The notes under the pieces were generated by a model that was not told the origin of the DNA, made no database searches, and worked only from the letters and a program-made list of their open reading frames with translations. From positions 1-9,706 of the forward strand of contig JAWXBM010000037.1 in NCBI GenBank assembly GCA_034440115.1: 9,706 bases of DNA, given 5' to 3'. This DNA comes from JAWXBM01 sp034440115 (lineage in GTDB: Bacteria; Pseudomonadota; Gammaproteobacteria; Xanthomonadales; SZUA-36). Positions 1 to 4,642 of this stretch are shown here, one piece after another. Both the position numbers and the translations under genes were made by a program. The first letter of the stretch is position 1, and each line of letters starts with the position of its first letter.

Positions 1-156
1 CCGTCATCCCGGGCCTGACCCTTACCACCGTCATCCCGGGCCTGACCCTTACCACCGTCATCCCGGGCCTGACCCGGGATCCAATTCCACGCCAATTATG
101 AATCCCGGGTCAAGCCCGGGATGACGGAGTGGGGACTGCCCGGGATGACGGTGGTG
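1..156. repeat. Nested palindromic / tandem GTCATCCCGGG repeat cluster
   Basis: Two perfect 27-bp tandem units (1-27, 28-54) begin CCGTCATCCCGGGCCTGACC. A third unit starts at 55 and diverges after 18 bases into a larger palindrome. CCGTCATCCCGGG at 55-67 is a perfect inverted copy of 115-127 and of 139-151. An inner inverted pair (ACCCGGGAT near 72-80, ATCCCGGGT near 102-110) lies inside. The cluster ends 4-5 bases from the coq7 stop codon, where a 3' end-forming or mRNA-stabilising hairpin would sit. The same family recurs at 2566-2636. It resembles REP-like intergenic palindromes seen in many proteobacteria. The array may continue to the left of the window. Confidence 0.85.
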
Positions 157-159
157 GCT

Positions 160-807
160 TTAAATTCGGTACGCCAAGGCCTTCATTATCCCCGCAGTAA
201 AGGCCATGGCTGATCGAATCGGCCTGGGCAATTCAATGGCACCGGCTTCCTCAGCCATGCGCGCATGCTCGGCTTCATCGGTTTTTATCTGATCCAAAAT
301 TGCCTGGCTGCGCGCGTCCTCTGCCGGTAGTCGTTCAATGTGTTGCTGCAAATGTGCTTCCACCTGTATCTCGGTTTCGCGCATAAAGCCAAGGCTCCAC
401 TTGTCGCCAGCCAGTCCCGCTAGCGCGCCGATGGCGAATGACCCCGCATACCAAAGCGGATTTAACACGCTGGGCCTGCTGCTCAATTCATCCAGCCGTG
501 ATTCGCACCAGGACAGATGATCAATTTCTTCATCCGCCGCTTGTTGCATGGATTCGCGTACTGCGGGGTCGCGGGCAGTCGCGGCCTGACCGGCGTACAG
601 CGCCTGCGCACAAATTTCGCCCGCATGATTCACCCGCATCAAACCGGCCACGTGTTGGCGCGTTGCAACTTCCAACTCCAGATCCGGCAAATCCGCTGCG
701 GGATTTGGCCTGCTGGCAGAAGGTGCTGTCCCAGCCGACAGGCGCAAGGCTTCGTCAATACGGATCAGGATCCGGTCCAATGGGGTGATATCGCGTAATT
801 CGTTCAT
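160..807 (-). CDS. coq7: 2-polyprenyl-3-methyl-6-methoxy-1,4-benzoquinone monooxygenase (Coq7/UbiF-type di-iron hydroxylase)
   Basis: Carboxylate-bridged di-iron hydroxylase of ubiquinone synthesis. It converts demethoxyubiquinol to the 5-hydroxy intermediate at the inner membrane. The ferritin-like metal-ligand pattern is complete: LMRVNHAGEICAQALY gives the first Glu, EEIDHLSW gives the ExxH pair, ETEIQVEAHL the third helix ligand, and DEAEHA the last ExxH. The hydrophobic stretch WYAGSFAIGALAGLAG matches the membrane-associated segment. The protein ends in the family-typical AYRI. The ATG at 807 gives 215 residues, the length I remember for Pseudomonas Coq7, and aligns MNELRDITPLDRIL with its N-terminus. 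An in-frame ATG at 837 and TTG at 852 are alternatives, and none of the three has a good Shine-Dalgarno sequence. The codons at 837 and 807 both begin ATGAACGAA, so the upstream one may be a small duplication. Divergent from the ferredoxin gene. Confidence 0.93.
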   Translation of the reverse strand: MNELRDITPLDRILIRIDEALRLSAGTAPSASRPNPAADLPDLELEVATRQHVAGLMRVNHAGEICAQALYAGQAATARDPAVRESMQQAADEEIDHLSWCESRLDELSSRPSVLNPLWYAGSFAIGALAGLAGDKWSLGFMRETEIQVEAHLQQHIERLPAEDARSQAILDQIKTDEAEHARMAEEAGAIELPRPIRSAMAFTAGIMKALAYRI

Positions 808-945
808 ATGCTTAATGGCCACAGAAACTTCGTTCATTGTACTGCTTGGCAACCCTGAGGTTGGCTGTGTTGGGTCATTCGGGGCACTTATAGTCTACAA
901 TCGGTGCCGCTCACTGCCAGCTCATTCCGGGATATTTGGTATTTT

Positions 946-1260
946 ATGTCTTATTACGATAAACACGTGTTTTTCTGTACCAATGATCGTGGTGCAGGTG
1001 CCGACCGGCCTTCCTGCGCGCGGTGTGGTTCGGTAGAATTACGCGATTACGCCAAAAAACGCATCAAGCAGTTAGATATGGCAGGCCAAGGAAAAATACG
1101 CGTTAATTCAGCAGGTTGTTTGGATAGATGCGAAGAAGGACCGACCATGGTGGTGTATCCGGAAGGCGTTTGGTATACCTATATCGACGAAATGGATGTG
1201 GATGAAATCATCGATTCGCACCTGTTGGGCGGCAAAATCGTCGAACGGCTGAAAATTTGA
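946..1260 (+). CDS. Thioredoxin-like [2Fe-2S] ferredoxin
   Basis: Small (104 aa) cytoplasmic [2Fe-2S] protein of the thioredoxin-like ferredoxin family, related to the NuoE fold and to Aquifex Fd4. The cluster ligands follow the family spacing C-x12-C ... C-x3-C: Cys11 (VFFCTND), Cys24 (SCARC), Cys58 and Cys62 (AGCLDRCEEG). Cys27 is an extra cysteine close to the second ligand. The C-terminal half, GPTMVVYPEGVWYTYI then a D/E-rich helix, is typical of the family. The in-frame GTG at 904 would add 14 residues without family support; the ATG at 946 is preferred although its Shine-Dalgarno is weak (GGGAT 11 nt upstream). A TACAAT box at 896-901 could be a -10 element but has no good -35. Its electron partner is not evident. 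It lies between coq7 and rplM and is probably transcribed separately from rplM. Confidence 0.9.
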   Translation: MSYYDKHVFFCTNDRGAGADRPSCARCGSVELRDYAKKRIKQLDMAGQGKIRVNSAGCLDRCEEGPTMVVYPEGVWYTYIDEMDVDEIIDSHLLGGKIVERLKI

Positions 1261-1318
1261 GCCAATCTTATTGTGTCGGGATTCTGGCAGTTTATTGCCG
1301 GTTTTCTCACACCACGGG

Positions 1319-1347
1319 TTGAATCCATCGGCATAAGCCAGTAGAAT
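1319..1347 (+). promoter_or_regulatory. Sigma-70-type promoter of rplM-rpsI
   Basis: TTGAAT at 1319-1324 and TAGAAT at 1342-1347 are separated by exactly 17 bp, matching the consensus at 4/6 and 5/6 positions. Transcription would start near 1354, leaving a short C-rich leader of about 35 nt before rplM. The pair lies in the only sizeable gap upstream of the operon, where a ribosomal protein promoter is expected. Confidence 0.7.
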
Positions 1348-1388
1348 TCCCGCCCTTCACCTGCGGCCTTTTACCGTCGAGACACTAC

Positions 1389-1817
1389 ATGAAGACGTTT
1401 ACTGCTACACCCAAGACCATAGAGCGCGACTGGTGCTTGGTCGATGCAACTGACAAGACACTGGGCAGACTGGCTACTGAAGTAGCAAGCCGCCTGCGTG
1501 GCAAACATAAACCAACTTATACACCGCACATGGATACCGGCGATAACATCGTCATCGTCAACGCGGAAAAGATCAAAGTGACCGGCAACAAGCTGAATGA
1601 CAAGATCTATTATCATCACACCGGTTACATCGGCAATCTGAAGTCAATCAACCTGGACAAGCAGCTGCAAGAGCACCCCGAGCGCGTACTCGAAGGTGCC
1701 ATCAAGGGCATGCTGCCAAAAAACCCGCTGGGCCGCGCCATGTTCCGCAAGCTGCACGTTTATGCAGGCCCGGATCATCCGCACGCCGCACAGCAACCCC
1801 AGACGCTGGAATTCTGA
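1389..1817 (+). CDS. rplM: 50S ribosomal protein L13
   Basis: Early-assembling 23S rRNA-binding protein of the large subunit. Full length at 142 aa, the same as the E. coli protein as I recall it. Family blocks are intact: WCLVDATDKTLGRLATEVAS near the N-terminus, RGKHKPTYTPHMDTGD, VTGNKLNDKIYYHHTGYIG, KGMLPKNPLGRAMFRKL and the C-terminal YAGPDHPHAAQQP. The start is the first ATG after the promoter at 1319-1347; the Shine-Dalgarno is weak (GAGA, 7 nt upstream). It is followed after 21 nt by rpsI, the usual operon partner. In E. coli L13 is known to repress its own operon through the mRNA leader; I cannot tell from this short leader whether that is conserved here. Confidence 0.98.
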   Translation: MKTFTATPKTIERDWCLVDATDKTLGRLATEVASRLRGKHKPTYTPHMDTGDNIVIVNAEKIKVTGNKLNDKIYYHHTGYIGNLKSINLDKQLQEHPERVLEGAIKGMLPKNPLGRAMFRKLHVYAGPDHPHAAQQPQTLEF

Positions 1818-1838
1818 GCCCGGAACTAGAGAAGAGAT

Positions 1839-2231
1839 ATGGCAACCGAACAATATTACGGCACAGGCCGTCGCAAATCCTCAACCGCCCGCGTGTTTCT
1901 GACTCGTGGAACCGGCAAAATCGTGATCAATGATCGTACCATCGAAGAATTTTTCGGTCGTAAAACCTCCCGAATGATCGTGAATCAGCCATTGGAAAAA
2001 GTCGAGATGACCGACAAGTTCGACATGATGGTTACGGTTGAAGGTGGTGGTATGTCCGGCCAAGCCGGTGCCATTCGCCTGGGCATAACCCGCGCACTGA
2101 TGGAATATGATGGCGAGCTGCGCCCAGTATTGCGTAAAGCTGGTTACGTAACCCGCGATGCACGCGAAGTTGAGCGTAAGAAAGTCGGCCTGCATAAAGC
2201 ACGTCGCGCGGTCCAGTTCTCTAAGAGATAA
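1839..2231 (+). CDS. rpsI: 30S ribosomal protein S9
   Basis: Small-subunit protein whose C-terminal tail reaches into the P site and contacts the tRNA anticodon stem-loop. Full length at 130 aa. Recognisable blocks are YYGTGRRKSSTARVFL at the N-terminus, FFGRKTSRMIVNQPLE, GGGMSGQAGAIRLGITRAL, the DAREVERKKVGLHKAR block and the invariant terminal FSKR. The purine-rich AGAGAAGAGAT directly before the ATG supports this start. It is translated from the rplM transcript (21 nt gap), and the tRNA-Gln starts 12 nt after its stop codon. Confidence 0.98.
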   Translation: MATEQYYGTGRRKSSTARVFLTRGTGKIVINDRTIEEFFGRKTSRMIVNQPLEKVEMTDKFDMMVTVEGGGMSGQAGAIRLGITRALMEYDGELRPVLRKAGYVTRDAREVERKKVGLHKARRAVQFSKR

Positions 2232-2243
2232 TTTCGACCCCAT

Positions 2244-2317
2244 TGGGGGGTCGTCTAGTGGTAGGACTGCGGACTCTGACTCCGCCAGCGGGGGTTCGAA
2301 TCCCTCCCCCCCAGCCA
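2244..2317 (+). tRNA. tRNA-Gln (anticodon CTG)
   Basis: Complete 74-nt cloverleaf with genome-encoded CCA. The acceptor stem TGGGGGG (2244-2250) pairs with CCCCCCA (2307-2313), then the discriminator G and CCA (2315-2317). The D stem is GTC/GAC around AGTGGTA. The anticodon stem GCGGA (2269-2273) / TCCGC (2281-2285) encloses loop CTCTGAC, giving anticodon CTG at 2276-2278, which reads the Gln codon CAG. The T stem GGGGG/CCCTC encloses TTCGAAT. The gene follows rpsI by 12 nt with no room for its own promoter, so it is probably excised from the rplM-rpsI transcript. Its 3' end is duplicated at 2489-2512. Confidence 0.97.
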
Positions 2318-2323
2318 AAATAG

Positions 2324-2354
2324 AAAAAGCCGCCTTTATGGCGGCTTTTTTTAT
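2324..2354 (+). terminator. Intrinsic terminator of rplM-rpsI-tRNA-Gln
   Basis: AAAAAGCCGCC (2324-2334), loop TTTAT, then GGCGGCTTTTT (2340-2350) running into further T residues. This is an 11-bp stem with a GC-rich core and U-tract, 6 nt after the tRNA CCA. It should work in both orientations. Confidence 0.9.
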
Positions 2355-2369
2355 TTTCACTAACCTGTC

Positions 2370-2483
2370 GGGATGAGAATCCCAGTCGACCGAAGGGCGA
2401 CGGGGTTTGCCAATCGGCAGGATAGCCGATTGGGAGCGCATAGCGACCCGAGCGAAAGCGAGGGTGAGGGCCAGGGATGGCCC
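2370..2483 (+). ncRNA. Candidate structured RNA element, five hairpins, between two copies of the tRNA 3' end (rtT-like)
   Basis: Five short hairpins follow one another with little spacing. (1) GGGAT/ATCCC at 2370-2383, GAGA loop. (2) GTCG-A-CC / GG-CGAC at 2385-2401, GAAG loop and one bulged A. (3) A perfect 9-bp stem CCAATCGGC/GCCGATTGG at 2410-2433. (4) ACCC/GGGT at 2446-2465 with tandem G-A/G-A mismatches and a GC/GC pair closing a GAAA tetraloop. (5) GGGCCA/TGGCCC at 2468-2483, GGGA loop. No ORF is convincing. Five nt after the last hairpin a copy of the tRNA-Gln 3' end begins. From established knowledge, the E. coli tyrT locus has rtT repeats of roughly 180 bp, each with a copy of the tRNA 3' end; the spacing between tRNA tails here is about 190 nt. 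No promoter is visible, so expression would need read-through or excision. The function is unknown. Confidence 0.45.
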
Positions 2484-2488
2484 GAATC

Positions 2489-2512
2489 AATCCCTCCCCC
2501 CCCAGCCAAAAT
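2489..2512 (+). repeat. Duplicated 3' end of tRNA-Gln
   Basis: AATCCCTCC, a C run, AGCCAAAAT repeats 2299-2321 (end of T-loop, T stem, acceptor strand, CCA and flank). The only difference is one extra C (eight instead of seven). Similarity continues past the CCA: AAATAGAAAAAG at the tRNA and AAATTAAAAAG here. The 5' part of a tRNA is absent, so it is not a gene. Confidence 0.85.
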
Positions 2513-2513
2513 T

Positions 2514-2536
2514 AAAAAGACCACCCTCGTGGTGGC
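2514..2536 (+). other. Decayed terminator-like hairpin
   Basis: AAAAAG followed by CCACC (2521-2525), loop, GGTGG (2531-2535) and C. The design copies the true terminator at 2324-2350 (AAAAAG, short GC-rich stem), but the downstream U-tract has degenerated to CAAGTTTG. It sits after the tRNA-tail copy just as the true terminator sits after the tRNA. Confidence 0.4.
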
Positions 2537-2565
2537 AAGTTTGCATCACCCCTGGCAGTAATCTT

Positions 2566-2636
2566 CGTCATCCCGGGTTTGACCCGGGATCCAGTCCACG
2601 CCAAAAATCATGGATGCCGGATCAGGTCCGGCATGG
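2566..2636. repeat. Dispersed palindromic repeat, second copy
   Basis: CGTCATCCCGGG, TTT, GACCCGGGATCCA, then TCCACGCCAA closely matches 57-95 in the cluster at the left edge. This copy ends in a different hairpin: ATGCCGGA (2614-2621), loop TCAGG, TCCGGCAT (2627-2634). It is flanked by two similar terminator-like hairpins at 2514-2536 and 2655-2685, as if it had inserted between duplicated 3' ends. Confidence 0.8.
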
Positions 2637-2654
2637 CTCGAAAGAATTCATATG

Positions 2655-2685
2655 AAGCCACCCTCGCGGTAGCCTTTTTGTTTTT
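2655..2685 (+). terminator. Weak terminator-like hairpin with two T5 tracts
   Basis: GCCACC (2657-2662), loop CTCGC, GGTAGC (2668-2673), with one C-A mismatch in the stem, followed by TTTTT-G-TTTTT. The CCACCCTCG core is the same as in the hairpin at 2514-2536. No gene directly upstream needs it, so it may be a remnant of the tRNA-operon terminator. Confidence 0.4.
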
Positions 2686-2882
2686 CGACACGCCATGAAA
2701 TTTCCTATATGGATTGCGCCTTCTACCCATAGTCTGCGATGTAGGCAAGCTACAAACTACCGGCCTGCCTCATTTCAATAAACGCCGTGAGCTAGTGAAA
2801 GACAGCTTCTATTGCGGTGTGCAAACGTGATTTCCTGCTTATCAGGTTTGTTAATGCTAACCAGTATTGTCCCAACGTTTAA

Positions 2883-3185
2883 ATGATGCTCCTGCATAAC
2901 CTGCTGATTGAGCCAACATCACTGTTCACGTTAAACCGGAATCACGGTTCAGATTGGGCCGGTGTGTCCGACAGAAAATTCCTGCGGGAACGTCGAACGA
3001 ACCTCAGCTATTGGCAGATGGTATCCACTCCTCCACCGCCGATGCTCAACTACAACAGTTGTGTAAACTCCGCAAATTTAACCATAGTTGACATAGCATT
3101 ATCAGTTGAAGGTAATCCCAGTTTCGTAACAGTTTTAAAAGTAGCCACGGCACTGGGATTGAAAATCTCAATTCATCCAGCATAG
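2883..3185 (+). pseudogene. Remnant of an addiction-module antidote (HigA-like) protein
   Basis: The open frame is 100 codons, but only its last 31 or so residues are recognisable. From about 3093, IALSVEGNPSFVTVLKVATA continues into LGLKISIHPA. This is the C-terminal signature of the putative addiction-module antidote family (normally about 95-100 residues, with a helix-turn-helix just before this block). The preceding residues NLTIVD replace the expected GLSRESLYK-type recognition helix, and the first 65 residues look unlike any antitoxin. There is no Shine-Dalgarno, and no RelE/HigB-type toxin is visible between 2687 and 2882. I read it as a decayed fragment of a toxin-antitoxin locus. The alternative is an intact unknown gene with a chance C-terminus, which is less likely given the residue-level match. 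Confidence 0.5.
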
Positions 3186-3295
3186 TTTGGATTTGATTCC
3201 ATTGGATTGATCCCCAGTTGCCGTCAGCTTTCAGTTCCCCATCAGAAATCGCTGTTGTCCTCTGTTAAAGAGTCATATGATTTTCATCCCGTCCG

Positions 3296-3836
3296 GTGGG
3301 ACTTTTGGAGTCACTTCGATGGGCAATGTCCGCTTGTATCGCGTTTTGTTCCGTCCTTTTGGTTTTTGTCTCGCCTTTAGCCTTTGCTACCGAAAATCCA
3401 GAGCGTTGGTACGACGCCAAAGAAATCCACTTCACCATTACCGGCACGTTTGATGGCCGCTACATTCTCGATTCGAGCGGTGATACGCCTTTCACTGACC
3501 AGATAGAAATTGACTTCGTCACCACGGCTGACAGCCAATTGGTGGGCGAGGTACCCATTCGTAATTTCTCCTCGGAAATCTCGGACATCAAGGCCAGCGA
3601 GCCGGGCCGCAACCCCCCCCGAACTGCAAGGGCCCATGGAGTTCTACACCGTCAAGGCCTTCGAGTGCATGAACTGCAATGCGGAGATGGCTCCATATGC
3701 AGAGCCTGATGAAGACGGTAATATCCCCGAGTTCATGGCACCTTCATCGGTTATTATCTGGGAACGCGTTTTTCCGGCCACGGAGCTCATCCCATTCAGT
3801 CCACAGCAAAATAAACGTAATCTTCGAAAACTCTGA
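3296..3836 (+). pseudogene. Secreted hypothetical protein, frameshifted at a C8 tract
   Basis: Two overlapping frames make one sensible protein of about 179 residues if one base of the eight-C run at 3613-3620 is removed. The first frame has a signal peptide, SVLLVFVSPLAFA, with a likely cut before TENPERWYDA. A probable beta-rich domain (EIHFTITGTFDGRYIL, DQIEIDFVTT) follows, up to SEPGRN. With seven C the frame continues PPELQGPMEFYTVKAFECMN into a CxxC (ECMNC), an acidic stretch PYAEPDEDG, and the stop at 3834-3836. As given, the first frame ends at 3709 with an unrelated tail. The start is uncertain: GTG 3296 or ATG 3326 are in frame, while the best Shine-Dalgarno (GGAG at 3308-3311) serves an ATG at 3318 in another frame, hinting at a second lesion. 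No family is recognised. It could be a true pseudogene, a phase-variable gene or a sequencing error. Confidence 0.6.
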
Positions 3837-3853
3837 CTCAAGGAAAATGGAAT

Positions 3854-4240
3854 ATGTTCAGTCATGTCATGCTCGGTGCCAATGATGTTCAGGAATCCAA
3901 GGTATTTTACGATGCTGTGTTGGGTGCGTTGGGTTACGAGCCTGGCGTTACGGACGAGAAAGGTCGCTGCTTTTACTTCACCAAGAGTGGGGTGTTCTGC
4001 CTCAGCAAACCCATTGATGGTCAGCCAGCCTGTAATGGAAACGGCAGTACGATTGGCTTCCTGGCGAAAACTCCAGAGCTGGTTCATGAATGGCATTCCG
4101 CTGGGCTCGCTAATGGCGGAACAGATTGTGAAGACCCACCAGGCTTGCGTGAGAATGCAGGCAATAAACTTTATCTGGGTTACTTACGAGATCCGGCCGG
4201 GAATAAGCTATGTGCGCTGCATCGTGTGAGTTCAGCTTAA
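3854..4240 (+). CDS. VOC family protein (glyoxalase/bleomycin-resistance fold)
   Basis: A 128-aa protein with the vicinal oxygen chelate fold, built from two beta-alpha-beta-beta-beta modules. Module 1 starts with FSHVMLGANDVQESKVFYDA, placing His4 where the first metal ligand usually lies, and continues LGALGYEP. Module 2 includes the helix TPELVHEWHSAGLANGG and ends in YLRDPAGNKLCALH, the typical last strand pair. The usual C-terminal Glu ligand is not obvious, so metal use and substrate cannot be assigned. Several close relatives are annotated only as glyoxalase-like. A good Shine-Dalgarno (AGGA, 9 nt before the ATG) supports the start. It begins 17 nt after the frameshifted gene's stop, so they may once have shared a transcript. 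Confidence 0.88.
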   Translation: MFSHVMLGANDVQESKVFYDAVLGALGYEPGVTDEKGRCFYFTKSGVFCLSKPIDGQPACNGNGSTIGFLAKTPELVHEWHSAGLANGGTDCEDPPGLRENAGNKLYLGYLRDPAGNKLCALHRVSSA

Positions 4241-4385
4241 GCTTTAATCGGTGCCCAACTGATCACCAGCATGAATTCAAGTTTGAATGCGAAACATTTT
4301 TATACAAGTCAGGTTATGATGGGCCGCGAGATGGAAATTCTCGGAAACCCTTGTTTAGCTTCTGACTAGAATAGGAAACCTCATT

Positions 4386-4589
4386 ATGGACAACAAAAAG
4401 ATAATTGCGATCGTGCTGTTAGCCTTGGCAGCCATATTGCTGTACTTCGGATTTAATGCATCTCAGTCTCCTACAGAAGAAATCGGTGAAGCACTCACTG
4501 GCCAGTATTCTGACCAGACCATGATGTACCTGATTGGTGGCGGGGTCGCTGCAGCCGCAGGTTTGTTTATGCTAATGAAAAAGGGTTGA
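4386..4589 (+). CDS. DUF3185-type small inner-membrane protein
   Basis: A 67-aa protein with two membrane segments: residues 5-23 (KIIAIVLLALAAILLYFGF) and about 48-64 (MYLIGGGVAAAAGLFML). They are joined by a polar loop NASQSPTEEIGEALTGQYSD. The NASxS ... FTG/LTG ... YLIGG pattern is that of the DUF3185 family, whose function is unknown. AGGAAA lies 7 nt before the ATG. The gene stands alone and is followed by a strong hairpin shared with the convergent pilU gene. Codon use looks like that of its neighbours. Confidence 0.85.
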   Translation: MDNKKIIAIVLLALAAILLYFGFNASQSPTEEIGEALTGQYSDQTMMYLIGGGVAAAAGLFMLMKKG

Positions 4590-4603
4590 CCCCTGAAAAT
4601 GGG

Positions 4604-4638
4604 AACACCCACAATGCTTTTCCATTGTGGGTGTTTCG
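4604..4638. terminator. Convergent-gene hairpin terminator
   Basis: AACACCCACAATG (4604-4616), loop CTTTTC, CATTGTGGGTGTT (4623-4635): a perfect 13-bp stem between the DUF3185-type gene (plus) and pilU (minus), followed by only TTTCGCTT on the plus side. The U-tract is short on both strands, but position and stem strength suggest bidirectional termination. Confidence 0.75.
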
Positions 4639-4642
4639 CTTG

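Noticed and set aside
1..156. CRISPR array at the left edge
   Set aside because: The 27-bp units are directly adjacent without spacers and are parts of a palindrome, unlike a CRISPR repeat-spacer pattern.
2158..2376. Plus-strand open frame spanning the rpsI end and the tRNA
   Set aside because: It overlaps rpsI in another frame and runs through a complete tRNA and terminator, with no ribosome binding site.
2221..2490. Minus-strand open frames of 89 and 186 codons across the tRNA and hairpin region
   Set aside because: They are antisense to tRNA-Gln, the terminator and the structured repeat. Their Gly-rich IRTP-type peptide is a known artefact of translating tRNA antisense.
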